A stretch of DNA of 64,000 nt, taken from contig JAVHJL010000014.1 of NCBI GenBank assembly GCA_036971715.1, positions 124,001-188,000 on the forward strand. Direction: 5' to 3'. A program made the position numbers and the translations under genes. The stretch is from Arthrobotrys musiformis. Lineage: Eukaryota; Ascomycota; Orbiliomycetes; Orbiliales; Orbiliaceae. Shown piece after piece: positions 12,435 through 23,778 of this stretch. The notes under the pieces were generated by a model. The model worked only from the letters and a program-made list of their open reading frames with translations, had not been told where the DNA came from and made no database searches. How positions within the stretch are numbered: the stretch's first letter is position 1; each line of letters starts with the position of its first letter.

Positions 12435-12464
12435 AACCAAGTGTTTTAACACTTGGTTTTTTTT
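12435..12464 (+). terminator. hairpin plus T run after the RNA polymerase pseudogene
   Basis: The arms AACCAAGTGTT and AACACTTGGTT form an 11-bp hairpin followed by eight T on the plus strand. It lies 24 bases after the polymerase stop and looks like an intrinsic terminator or RNA-processing hairpin of the plasmid. Confidence 0.5.
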
Positions 12465-12502
12465 CATTATAAGTATGATGTTTATAGGGATTCATGATTA
12501 TA

Positions 12503-12532
12503 GGAAAAAAAACCATCAGTTAACTGATGGTT
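12503..12532 (-). terminator. palindrome plus T run, minus-strand orientation
   Basis: The perfect palindrome AACCATCAGTT/AACTGATGGTT is followed on the minus strand by eight T. It faces the plus-strand hairpin at 12435 and lies just after the stop of the small minus-strand ORF at 12563. The two would end converging transcripts, the layout expected for the middle of a kalilo-type plasmid with two convergent genes. Confidence 0.45.
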
Positions 12533-12562
12533 AAAAAACTTAATCAAATAAGTTTATTTAAT

Positions 12563-12745
12563 TTATTGGATATAACATCCATAATCTATAAGAATATTTT
12601 CAATTTGATTTATATAATAAATATTTTCTTCAATCAATACTCTAATATAATTTTCAAATTGAAGGTTGATTTGATCAGCTTCATGTTCTTTTAAATTAGA
12701 AAAAGAACTTTTCCAAACAAAATTTTTATAAAGAATATATTCCAA
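12563..12745 (-). pseudogene. 3' remnant of an unrecognised plasmid ORF
   Basis: A 60-codon open stretch rich in Asn, Ile, Glu and Tyr runs to TAA at 12563, right before the minus-strand hairpin at 12503. The frame continues a little upstream with TTG or no clear start. In two-gene linear plasmids the partner converging on the RNA polymerase gene is the DNA polymerase, so this may be that gene's tail. I see no polymerase motif to prove it. Confidence 0.3.
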
Positions 12746-12846
12746 ATTACAATATAATAGAAAAATAAAAGAATTTGAAAAAAATAAAAATTTTAATCAA
12801 AGAAATATTTCTCTATAGGTAAACTAGTAAAAATGAAAGTTTGAAA

Positions 12847-13134
12847 TTATGTATATATGGCTGAATTAAATAAACTGTTTAGATTAGGATTTTTATTACA
12901 TAAATCTAAAACATCATCCGAAACAAAAGAAAATAATCTAATATTATTATTTAATTTTTGATTATAAAACCAATATCTATTATATGAATTTAAAGGAAAA
13001 CATCGTTGATAAATATTTAAATTATTAGAAATTGTATGGAAAGATCTTTTAGGATTGTTAAACAAATTTTTATCTAAAGAATTTAATCTATTATCTTCAT
13101 TATTATAAAATCCTGAAATAAATCTAAATATCAA
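12847..13134 (-). pseudogene. fragment of a second, related plasmid RNA polymerase, inverted
   Basis: About 95 codons on the minus strand closely match the part of the plus-strand polymerase at about 9610-9880: both contain LFNNPKRS[YF]HTISNN, FPLNSYNR and NSAIY. Differences are scattered through the protein, so this is a diverged relative, not a fresh inverted repeat. It lacks both ends of the gene and all catalytic motifs. Confidence 0.75.
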
Positions 13135-13139
13135 AGATA

Positions 13140-13766
13140 TTTATTTCTAATTAAATAAAAAGAATATACGAACCATAAATAAGCAGATACAAAATTAAGA
13201 AAGATTTTTTTATATTTATTTATTTATTAATAAGATAAAACCGAAATTTCCCCCTTATAACTAATAATTAGATATAAAATAATTATTATATTATTTAATA
13301 TAAAAATTAAAATTACACCTTAACCAATTTGTGACTAACCTTATATAATATTTTAAATATATTATTGTATATTTAATTATATAAAATTAATATCTTAATT
13401 AATAATGAGAAGAGATATTCTACCAAACTAAGCACGATTTATGAAAACCACTATATTAATGGTTCAAAACAAATATTACCACCGAGCCGATGGTTATTAT
13501 TTTTTTTTAAAACAACAACAAAAGGGTTGAATAATAAAATAAAAAACATTTAAATTACATGTTTTTAATAATTACTCAATAATATATCTAATAAATATAA
13601 AATCATTATAAATAAACTTTAATCTTTATAATATTTATAATTAACTATTAATTATCAAGAAAACCCTTATACTACTACCCTCCATTACAATGATTATCAC
13701 CCGCTGATACAGCGGGTGATAATAAAGGATTATTATTCTTTTATTATATGTAAAAAAAATAAGAAA
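13140..13766. other. A+T-rich spacer with a hairpin after nad1
   Basis: There is no gene here. A strong hairpin, TTATCACCCGCT/AGCGGGTGATAA at 13694-13722, lies 45 bases beyond the nad1 stop and may mark 3' processing of the nad1 transcript. Confidence 0.5.
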
Positions 13767-16700
13767 TTAAAAACTTACAGCTAATGAATCAAAAGAATAT
13801 AAAATACACGGAAATAAGAAAATAAAAGCAAATAAAATAGGTAAAAGAACTGTTCAACAAAATTGCATAAGTTGATCATAACGAATACGTGGCATAGAAG
13901 CACGAACTCATATAAAACAGAATACGATAAAACAAGTTTTTGTCCCTAAAACAAAACCATTTAACATACCAGAAACTACAGGATTGTATTCTATAAAATA
14001 AGAAAATTGTTCTTGTACTACTCGCATACTATTAATTTCATTAAAAAGGATTCATATTAAATCATTTATAAATTTAAATGATAAAAAGAAAGGTAGATTA
14101 TAACCACCTAAAAATAAAACAGTTGTTATAATAGACATAAGAAGAATTGAACCATACTCAGCTAAAAAAAAAGAAACAAAAGGAACAGAAGAATGTTCAG
14201 TAAAGAAACCAGAAACTAATTCAGATTCCTTTAAATATATTTCATATAATATTTATTATTATATACTTTATCTGAAGCTAGATATTTACTTTATATTTAG
14301 ATATTTAACTAACAATTTTTCGAAAAATAAATCGACCGAGATACAGTTTTTTTTTGATTATTATTAAAATACATAAAAATTCTAGACTGTTTTATATCTA
14401 AAGCTTGTGCAGCAGCGTTGATAGAATCATATTCTATGTGTTCATTTGTCATAATATTTAGTACCGATATTATTTAAGTTTTCCTGATTGTTTATTCCCT
14501 TTCCGGGATTATGATATTTTAGCTTTAATTTCCTTTAATAAAGTTTTCCTAATTTAGCTGCAGCCATTTTTAATGGTTTCTTTTGAGTGTTTTTTACCTA
14601 ACGTTGAACCTGCGTTTTTTAAAATATTATATTCTGGTTGTAAAAGATCGAGATAAAATTGTTATTTTTTAATCAAATTAGTTTTATCACAATATTCTAA
14701 AACAGTAAGTGAAAATTTAGAATAACCATGATAAAACATAGCATTACAAATAACCATAGTATTATTTCTAAGTAAATATTTTATATTAAAATATTACATA
14801 AATCTTACAGTGAGATTTTAAGAAGAACCCACATAAGTTTTACCATTTGATAAATTAAATCATTGATAAATACCGGATTTACTTATATTTTAAAATCTGT
14901 GCCTTATTCATATCAGCATTAGCATAAATTTTTACAGGTGCAACTAAGAGTAAAACATAATTATCAAAATTAATGGCTATCGTTTGCCCCGAAAAATAAG
15001 AAATATCAAAACCTAAAAAAACAATATATCCATAATATAAATAAAGTAAAAAAGAAAAACCCCCAAAACAATAAAAACTAAGTTTTTGTTTACGATACAA
15101 AAAGATTAAATTTTTAAACTCCGTATAAAATATATAAAATTACGTATAATTACATTATTGTTAAATTTTTCAAATAAATTAAAATAAAGCCCACCCCCCC
15201 AGCAAGATTTTTATTTTTTTTTATTCTCATAAACAATTTACTTTTTTTTTCAGAATGTTTTTCCGAACATAGGATTTGCTGCACCTGGTTTGCTTATTAA
15301 TTTTTTGGTTTCCTCTATGAGTTTTCCCAAAAAAAGATGATTTTTTTTGTCTTTGTAACGAGTAATCATTTTTAATAAAGCTTTTTTGTGTGCTTGTAAC
15401 CTATCATGATGGTAGCTGTTATTTTGAAATTATATAGATCTTTAAAATCAAATTCTTTAATGTACTCAGTTTCTAAGTTAGTTAAAGTATTATTGCCGAC
15501 AGTCTCATTATTTACATAAAACTCATACACAAAAAATAAAACTTATCTAAACCATATTAGCAATACCTTTTTGTAATACACTATTAGATTTTACCTACAA
15601 TGTGTTCCAACTATCGCAAATATAAATCCTTAGAGCTTCCTAAATATTGCTTTTTATTTAGAATATTAACTATACCATAAACACCTTGTTTATTTTTTAG
15701 CTCGCCACGATAAGATTTTATATAATTTATATTTAAAAAAGACTTTAGGTATAACCGAACAAGTATTAATTAAGCTATCACATGCAGAGCATGTGCTCGG
15801 TGTAATAACAGACGATTTGATTTAAACTAAATATAAACATAAAAAACCTAAAATAAATATTAATTTATACAATTTTTGGACTATATCATATTTAATTTTT
15901 TTTAACTAAATGAGAATATCTAGTCTCTGAGGTAAACATTTTGGCTTCATCCTTATTGTTACCTGCTGATTGAAGATATTTATAAATAATCTTGTTCCAG
16001 CATATTATAATCTTTAAAGAGGCCAAATCTGATATAATTGAAGCCTCTGCAAGATCCATAGGAGATCTGTTAGTCTCAGCTAGAGCTCCTATAAGAAATA
16101 TTATAAATATAGGAATCATAGGCATTACATATCAAGTATGTATTTGATCTTCAATAATTTCAGTTAAATTTAAACTACCTGAAAAAAGTATTACTAATAA
16201 AATTGCTGAGCTTAATATTAATTCATAACTAATTAATTGTGCTGTACTACGTAAAGCTCCTAAAAAAGCATATTTTGAATTAGCAGATCCATTAATGTTA
16301 ACGTAAAAGCTCTTTATCTTTTACTACCATTTTTTACAAAATGGCTCAGACTATGTTATAATCTTGTTTATATAAATGTAATAATTATATTATTATTCAC
16401 TATAAAAATATATATGAATTAAAAAATCATAACAATTGTAATTATTTTATTGTTTAACTAAAACAAGACTTTGGGTTCTCGTGCTAAAATTATTGCCTTT
16501 CTTAAAGGCTCATTTAATAGTCGTTGTACGTACATAAAATAAAGTAGTATTCTTATGAGAAAACACTATTGTATATCATTAACAGCCGTGACATACCAAG
16601 AAAAAATTATGTTTCGCTTCAAATTAACTTAAAAGTTTTTTTTTGAAATTAACCCAATTTATACCTATTATTTACATAATAAGAGGACGTGCTAATTATT

Positions 16701-19700
16701 CACTAAATTTAAATAAAATTTACTTTTTATAACAAAATTTGTTTAATTGTTTGTAAAAACCTACCCCCCCCCGAAATAGTGGGACGTCAAACGACCCTTT
16801 ACATCTTAAGGTAGGAGCTGATAATTATTCAGCTACTCAAGCTAAATTTTCAATATAAAAATATTTAAATATTACCTAATCATCTAGTTTATATTTATAA
16901 TGACTACGGTTTAAAAACAATATTATATTTAAATATATAAAATTTAAAGCCTGGTTATTATCTGAAGCATAGCAAAGGATATAGGTTTAATTTTTTATTA
17001 AAAATTTTCAACATTAATGTTAAGAAATAAAAAATAAAAATTTATATAGTTTGAAGGTATTAAGATGATTATTTAACGTAGTAAGGTGAATACCTAGAAC
17101 ACGAATAACTTCACATTTAAAAGGTTGATTAGAAATTAAAATTAATTTTCATTGATCATTTATTGTATAAACTCAAATTTCGGAATGAGTATAACTAGCT
17201 AAGTTAGGTTTTTAATTCGTTTTTTAATTGAGAATCTAATTATTTTTTAAAGAAATATACTAATAATTTATTTTGCATACTTGATAATTTAGTATTTAAA
17301 TGTCTAGTTATAATACGATAATTGACATTAAAATAATTAACCGCTTCAAGTAAACTAGTAAAAGGTGAACCATTTATAAATTCTAAAGTTTCAGCATTAT
17401 ACGCTCAAACTTTAATTTTATTATCCAACTGTAAACTATGAAATGCTTTTAAAAGAATTTCAATTTTTTTATTTAAAGATTTAGAATATAAATAATTACC
17501 TTTGACTCCTTCAGGTTTATCCGAATCTAAAAAATAGTCTATAACTTTTCTTATAACACCTAAGGCTTTAGATGCTTAGGTTTTAGAAGAAAATGGGCTA
17601 CCTTTTATCAATTCTAAAGTTTCAGCATTATAAGCTCATACTTATTGAGCTATATTTTATTAAAATTTAAACCACTTAATGCACTTTTAAATTAATTCAA
17701 AATTTTTAATAGGTTTAATAAAATATAATTTATTTCTAAATGAAACATTAGTATCTCTAAATATAGCGAGAGTTCCCCTAGCTATTTTTCACCTTTACTA
17801 GCTTCTGTAATACTACTATATTTAACATAAGTTTTATTTATATGTTTATCATTTATATTATAAACGTAGATAAGAATAGACTTACCACTAATATGATTAC
17901 CCAGAGTTGTTTTAATAGAAGCCAATTTATATGATAAACTTAAATTAATAGCAAACTCAGTAGATGATGATGAAAATACAGAGTTTAATAAAGGTAAATA
18001 TTTTTGTAAATAATAAATTTTTTAGCCCCTTGTTTATCAGGTGAACATTCTTCTAAAATATAAAAATTAAAATGCTCTCAACCTACTAAACTTAAAAATA
18101 AATGTAATTACCAGAATCGGTTTTAAGGTGATTGTATAATCTTCTTTTTAATAGATTAGTTTTACCTACATAATAAATAGAAGGATCGTGTTTATACTCT
18201 ATTAGATAAATACAACTTTTTAACCCTCCCATTTTTTTAAATACAATAAATTTTTTTATCTAAACATTCAAAACAAATGTCTAAAATTAATTTTCTATCG
18301 AAAGATATAGTGGGAGCAACCCAGCGCTTTGCGCTGTTTTTAATATATAAATTGTATAAAGATTTAACAGAATCAGATTGACTATAAAAAACCTTAAATA
18401 TATTACCACTAATGACTGTATATTTTTAATCTTTTTAAAGAACATAATAAAAAAATATATATTTTCTATTTAATTTATTACTAAACACTGAATATCAAAG
18501 GTATTTAGTGTAAAGTCTAATTCAATGAAAGATAAATATAACCATAATGATGCTATTAAATATGCAGAGTAAATAAAATTATTAAATAAATAATTTTTAA
18601 ACCATCCAGCCATAAGGATTCCGTAAGTAGCAACAGAAGATACAGCCAATAGATACAATATTCCTAAACTAAAATCAAGAACAGCTAAACCAGGACCAAA
18701 CAATTTATCAAAATTATCCTGCAATTAAATACTAATTAAATTTTTCTTCCTGTATTCATTCGGGTTTTAATTTTTCTAATTTCAATTGCACCTTTCTCAG
18801 TTTTGTGTTTACCGGTTTCCACAAGCTACTTGACACCTATCTTGAAAAACCAAAGCTTTTATACCTAATATTGGATACTGTTTAAAAAAGGGATAATTAT
18901 TTTCCTTTATATCTGAAAAACTATAAACTTTAAATTCACCTATTCCTTCACTAGAATAATAATATCCACATCCTCAAAACTCAATAAACTTATAACTAGT
19001 TTCTCATCTCTTAAATGTTGATTAAGCTTAAAAGATAAACGTTTAAATCGATCATTACTAAAAATAACTAAAAACAACCTTCTCCTGTAGAAAAACCTGC
19101 TATTTATTGGGGATGAGGAATTTTTTGGTTTTCCACTTTGGGTTTATTAACAGGAATAGTATTAGGGAAAGCTATCTTTATTTGACAATTCATCGCCGTA
19201 GGCGAAGATGTGCTTTTAAATTAATTATTTTTTGTAATCCACTCGTAAATGTTCTTTTTTGCATTTTTCAGTATAATTTCTTTAAATAAATTATAATCTG
19301 CCTTCTTCTGAGTAATTAAAGAATACATATCAAAGAACTTAATTAATTCCATTAATTGTTTCAAACTTCTAACCTCGAAAATACAATAATCTTTATCCCT
19401 TACGAATAGTTCCTATATTGTTAAAATGTACTTTAATATCAGTTAAAAGAGTTAAATCTCTTAGATATAATTTTATTTGAAAACAAGGCTGAGTCTCAAC
19501 CCATGCTAAATACAGGATTTTTAACAATACTAACCGATAAACAACCTTCAGCTTCTGTAAAACCTGTTATAAACCACGGATGTAGATTAGATGGAAAGAG
19601 CTGATTATTTTTGCTTTTGGTAGAGTAACTACGTTTTTGATTAAAATTAGAAAGGAATATTATATAATTTAACCAAGGCTGGCCGCTACGCGGTCACGCC

Positions 19701-22120
19701 TTGGTATCCGCACGCGTAGTACACCTCTTATTTAATTGTTTAGAAAAGTTTTTGACTAATTTATTTATTTCTAAATAATTTAAAATATATCTTAAATGAA
19801 TTAATCATTATTCAATACATCAACTGTCATTTATTCGTTGGTCTTTTACAGAGTTAAAATATATGAATTCTGATTTAGATCCGTGATTATCCATTTCCTT
19901 TTCAGTCATCTTCTGGTTTATTACCATACATGAATAATTAATTCATCCAATTACAATATTTTAATTTAAATCTGGTACCAAAAGCTTTAGGAATTTCCCG
20001 GAATTTGACAATTTATACCCTTTGGTATAACTAACTTTGCTAATCTTATTTATGCATATACTTAAACAAAATTCAGGTATCACTACTTTATATGTCTTAT
20101 ATTATAATGGTTTACGTGATAATATAAATTCTATGTTATTTGAAATACGTATTATTGTTTTTAGCCAATTTATTATTAATAGTTGCAGAGGAAACATTAA
20201 AGTACTTTGCACATCATTAAGAATCTTTAAATATAATATGATTACCATCAAATCCTGATGCTAAAATGTAAAATAGTTGTCCAACTACAAGTTTTTGATT
20301 AGAAGCATTTATACGAACCCATCTGGCTCTTTAACATAAATATCTTCCATGTTTAATATTTCATCAATTAAACTTCAAGGAATTTCTATATTACCTTCTA
20401 GATTTTTAGACGAAAATGTTGATAGACGTTTATTATTCATATTTTTACTTATTTTAATAAGTTCTTTTCCTGCTTTAGTAGTATGTTTTCCTTTATGTAT
20501 TAAAAAACAATAAATGCTCAATCAAAAAAAAAAGAAGCTCCGCTTCTTTTTTTTGTAACAAAACTAAGTTTTGATAACATAGATATAATTTTTTCAATGA
20601 TAAATTTCACTTGTCAAAATGTAATTACAATTTATGGTTTAATACCTTTTTTCTTTCTTTTATATCATAAACATTGACCACTTTTTAAGCTTTTCTAAAT
20701 AATCTTGAGGTAAATTTATATAATCTTTTTCAATTATATAAGAATCTAAATAATCTTTTATTGCAAAAATCAAAGGCGCTTAAACAGATATAATACTAAG
20801 AGTAAAAGTAATTACTATTCACAACTGAGCTGTGAAAGACAAAATGAAACTTCACCTTCAATAAGGCCTAATATATAATAAGGAGTTATTCTTATTATGT
20901 GAGTTGAAGGCATTGTAAAATAGACTCTTTTAGTGTTCATATTATTTTTAATTCAGATATTAATTTAATTTTTTCAGATTTGGATATTGACAAGTCATAT
21001 TTTATAGCTATTGCTTTTTTCAATAATAAGTAATCTAAGAATTTAACCCCATTTAAAGGAAATTTATCTAATAAAGGTATTAATTTTGTATGTCATCAAT
21101 CTTGTTCACTTCAAAGATAACTGAGTTAGAACTAAAATAAATATTACCACAATTAAGTCTATATTTAATATACTCTAATGCATTTTTGTCGTCAATATGA
21201 AGCTTAATACTTAACTTAAAACTAATTATAGAATTATTAACGATAGTTATAAAAATTTTCCTTCACCATCAATAAATCCTGTAAATCATTAATTAAATTC
21301 ATCATCTGTCATGTTTATAGGGTTGAGGCTACCGTTATGTTTTAATGAACTAGTTATTGATCGCTCGATAAAAGGTAGTGGAGATAAAAAAAAAATAATG
21401 TAATCTGAAAAGTTTCATTTATTATATTAAAATTAATTAACATAAAAATAGTATAAAAAATTTAAAATTAATACAATTTTAATGAACTGAATTTTATTAT
21501 TATATAATAAAACGTATTGACTATTAACATTTCACTTTCATTATAAATATAAAGCTTTTAATTCTGTTAAACAAAGAAATTATCATATATTTATAAATAA
21601 AAAAATTTGATATTCCTGCAAAATAGCTAATTTTAGCAATAATTAACCTTTGTTTGTAAGGTATAACGGAAAATCCAAGGAGAGAGAAAACCAAAGTTAT
21701 TACAGGTCCAAATCAAAAGAATATTAAATTTGCTTGTGTAGGTGAAACATTTTCTTTTAATATTAATTTTAATGCATCAGCGAATGCTTGTAAAGTTCCC
21801 CAAACCCCAGTAATATTAGGTCCTAATCTTCTCTGCATACTTCCCATAGCTTTTCTTTCAGCTACTGTAACAAAAGCAACAGCAATTAAAACAGGAAGAA
21901 TCATAAATAAATCATAAATAATAGAAAATATAGTTGGTGATATATTAATTAAATCATAAATTGAATATATTATTGAATATATTTCATTAATTATTTTATT
22001 TAAATATTCAATTAAGGTATCTATGATATCTTTATTATTTGATTTATCTATAATTTGTTTTATTTTAATATCAATAAAATTTAGATATAATTCTATATTC
22101 AATCTATTTATTTCTGACAT
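13767..22120 (-). CDS. nad1: NADH dehydrogenase subunit 1, four exons
   Basis: This is a membrane subunit of respiratory complex I at the quinone site. Exons: 21659-22120, 18604-18700, 16042-16289 and 13767-14228, 423 codons including the stop. Each junction keeps frame, has T before and G at the end of the intron, and restores conserved sequence: VIP|FGPGLAVLD, MAG|W|SANSKYAFLG (the split Trp becomes TGA) and MDLAEA|ESELVSGFFTEHSS. Core family motifs include AERKAMGSMQRRLGPN and AETNRSPMD. The protein has about 70 extra N-terminal residues before the usual start of the family, rich in Ile, Asn and Asp and partly hydrophobic; ATG at 22120 is the first in frame. An internal start is possible. 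Confidence 0.92.
14380..14960 (-). pseudogene. degenerate GIY-YIG endonuclease (second copy in intron 3)
   Basis: The minus strand reads SGIYQWFNLSNGKTYVGSS, then FSLTVLEYC and a NUMOD3-like GKKHSKET, with stops and shifts between. This is the GIY-YIG plus NUMOD layout of group I intron endonucleases. It is inactive as written. Confidence 0.7.
15240..15760 (-). pseudogene. degenerate GIY-YIG endonuclease (first copy in intron 3)
   Basis: Fragments KNKQGVYGIVN, KKQYLGSSKDLYLR and a C-terminal KLISKPGAANPMFGKT (NUMOD3) lie in order but in different frames with several stops. A second endonuclease remnant follows it directly, so the intron was colonised twice or the gene was duplicated. Confidence 0.68.
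16290..18603 (-). mobile_element. nad1 intron 2, group I, with a dead GIY-YIG gene
   Basis: The ends are set by the split Trp codon GGA T|GA TCT. A core is partly visible near the 3' end (GCACGAGAACCC near 16478 and ACATAGTCTGAGCC near 16345). C runs occur at about 16764-16772. Confidence 0.75.
17230..18240 (-). pseudogene. degenerate GIY-YIG endonuclease with two NUMOD1 repeats
   Basis: The minus strand shows CIYLIEYKHDPSIYYVGK and LLKRRLYNHL (catalytic module) near 18130-18220. Two C-terminal repeats of the type VWAYNAETLE[FL]I follow, near 17620 and 17400. Stops and frameshifts interrupt it. The repeats are DNA-binding NUMOD1 elements seen in fungal GIY-YIG proteins. Confidence 0.7.
18740..19660 (-). 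pseudogene. degenerate LAGLIDADG endonuclease (3' copy in nad1 intron 1)
   Basis: The two LAGLIDADG-like motifs are readable as WFITGFTEAEGC near 19560 and AGFSTGEG near 19090. Between and after them the frame is broken many times. Just before the first motif is KRSYSTKSKN, an instance of the recurring R-x-Y-S-T pattern. Confidence 0.68.
20530..21350 (-). pseudogene. degenerate LAGLIDADG endonuclease (5' copy in nad1 intron 1)
   Basis: The first motif reads WFTGFIDGEGKF near 21280, followed by family-typical YRLNCGNIYF. Later parts lie in other frames with stops. No intact second motif was found. A hairpin AAGAAGC/GCTTCTT with A and T runs at 20523-20556 closes the region. Confidence 0.62.
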
Positions 22121-23405
22121 TTATTTTATTTGTTTTTCTAATATTTTATTTATTTTATTTATAATATTATTAAATTTAAATCTTATAATAAAGAAAAAAT
22201 AAAGGAATTAATAAACCTTAATAAAATAACAAAGCAAAAAAATTTGATAAATTTTTATCTCACCGATTATAGCCTTGGCTAATTACCTATTTAATGGTAA
22301 ACTTTAATAAAAATTTAAATTACTTTGAATAAAAATTAGATTAATAATAATTAGCTACATTATAAATTTTATAACTCAAATTCGTTATTTTAATATTAAA
22401 TAACAATCATTTAAAACTAAAAAGGCGAACCTCTCTTTGCAAAGCACGACCAATTGTTTTTAAATTTTTAATTAAATAAAAGTTATAATGTTAGAATTAT
22501 TTAATATTAGAGATTTATAATTTATTTAATGAATTATCTCAAAAATTATTTTTTACCATGAAAATTTAAATTATTTGATAAAGCGCCGCGCGGCCCTTAG
22601 GGCCGCTGCACTGTATGTTATTGCATCCGCGTTAATATTTTAAGCGCCTACTAATCATTTAAAATAAATTTTTAAAGTGAATAATTAACATATTAAATTT
22701 GCTTTATATTTACCGTATGAAATAAGCAAATAATATTCACCTGAAAATTATATATTCAAAATTATATAAAACTTTAAATTTAATACTTTTTAAAGAAGGC
22801 TGACATTGCTAAGCGCTTCTATAAATATGTTTAATTTAAGGATTTCCAAAAATTGATATAACCTTTATATATATAATATAAAAATATTGCCTTTTAATAT
22901 TAATGAAATAAATAAATTCAATAATATATTATTTTATAAAAACTATAAAAATAAAATTATTTTATAATTATTATTAACTTCAAGTATAAAAATGAAAAAT
23001 TATTAAATTGGCAAATATTATTAAAAACATAATTAGTTTAATTCACTTTATAAATTTGATTTTAAATTTAAGTATAATATATAAAAAGAAGGGAAAACTT
23101 TTACTCCTTAGGTCCTACCGCTACAACGCAACAGCACACTTCGTGTGCTGCGTGCCGTTTAATAAATTATTAAAATATTATTTTTAATTTATTAAATTTA
23201 ACTTTATTAATTCGATGAAATTATATAAATTACAAATTAAATATTAAATTTTTATTTTTTTTTTTATTTTTAAGATTAAATTTAATAAAAGAACTTATCT
23301 TATTTTATTAAAAATAAATAATATAAAACAATTAAAATACGTAATAATTTTAAATTTAATTAAACATAAAAAGTTTATAAATAATAAACAAAATTATTTT
23401 ATTTA
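22121..23405. other. A+T-rich spacer upstream of nad1
   Basis: There is no gene or RNA I can support. It contains GC clusters at about 22584-22612 (CGCGCGGCCC/GGGCCGC type) and 23118-23158 (CAGCACAC/GTGTGCTG hairpin) in otherwise A+T sequence. Confidence 0.5.
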
Positions 23406-23484
23406 GAAATCCGGCCGGCCGCCTTTAAAGCGGCCGGCTGGATTTCATCGCGCACGCGGCGAAGCCGCGTGCGCGCCGAAATCC
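23406..23484. repeat. GC-rich double-hairpin element beside tRNA-Arg
   Basis: Hairpin 1 has arms GCCGGCCGC and GCGGCCGGC, with its base extended by AATCC/GGATT. Hairpin 2 has arms CGCGCACGCGGC and GCCGCGTGCGCG. The spacer TTTCATCGCGC joins them. A 7-base direct repeat GAAATCC flanks the element (23406-23412 and 23478-23484) and overlaps the tRNA-Arg 3' end. It looks like an inserted mobile double hairpin. Confidence 0.75.
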
Positions 23485-23550
23485 TATTCAAGATTTGAAC
23501 TTGAATTTAAATATTAGAAGTATTTTGCTTTGCCATTAAGCTAATAGGAC
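23480..23550 (-). tRNA. trnR: tRNA-Arg (TCT)
   Basis: The cloverleaf has acceptor GTCCTAT/ATAGGAT, loop CTTCTAA in stem AAATA/TATTT and T loop TTCAAAT. Its 3' end touches the double hairpin. Confidence 0.88.
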
Positions 23551-23710
23551 TAAACACGTGCCTAAATTGCAAAATGAAAAAACTCCCTACACTTAAAAAC
23601 TTTTTATTGACCTGCTTTCTTACCCTTCCCCCTCCCTTAAAAATTTAATTACTTTTTAAAAAAAGTTATTAACCTTTTCTCACCTTTAATAAAATTTAAA
23701 TAAAATGTTA

Positions 23711-23778
23711 TGTTGGAGTGATTCGAACACTCAATTATAAATACCAAAAATTTATGACTTGCCTATTAGTCTACAACA
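23711..23778 (-). tRNA. trnQ: tRNA-Gln (TTG)
   Basis: The stem TAAAT/ATTTA closes loop TTTTGGT, giving anticodon TTG. The acceptor TGTTGTA/TCCAACA has one mismatch; the T arm is AGTG/CACT with TTCGAAT. Shifting the stem by one would suggest Pro (TGG) but needs a 9-base loop, and a clear tRNA-Pro exists at 34455. Confidence 0.8.

Larger units (their letters stand above)
14229..16041 (-). mobile_element. nad1 intron 3, group I, with two dead GIY-YIG genes
   Basis: The whole catalytic core fits in the first 170 bases of the intron: TCAATCAGCAGGTAAC (Q), CTCAGAGACTAGA (R) and TGATATAGTCC (S) between about 15870 and 15990. The rest, downstream of the core, is filled with endonuclease remnants listed separately. 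Boundaries follow from joining GCT to GAA in MDLAEA|ESEL. Confidence 0.85.
18701..21658 (-). mobile_element. nad1 intron 1, group I, composite
   Basis: At 2958 bases this intron is far longer than a core plus one gene. It holds a group I core-like segment near 19830-20010 with the TAGATCC[GA]CGAT and CCGGGAAATTCC elements also found in three introns of the atp9 locus. It also carries two separate dead LAGLIDADG genes. A GC hairpin element sits at 19672-19722. It probably grew by insertion of one intron or endonuclease unit into another. Confidence 0.75.

Noticed and set aside
20037..20258. 73-codon plus-strand ORF
   Set aside because: It lies antisense within nad1 intron 1, next to the group I core, with no recognisable protein features.
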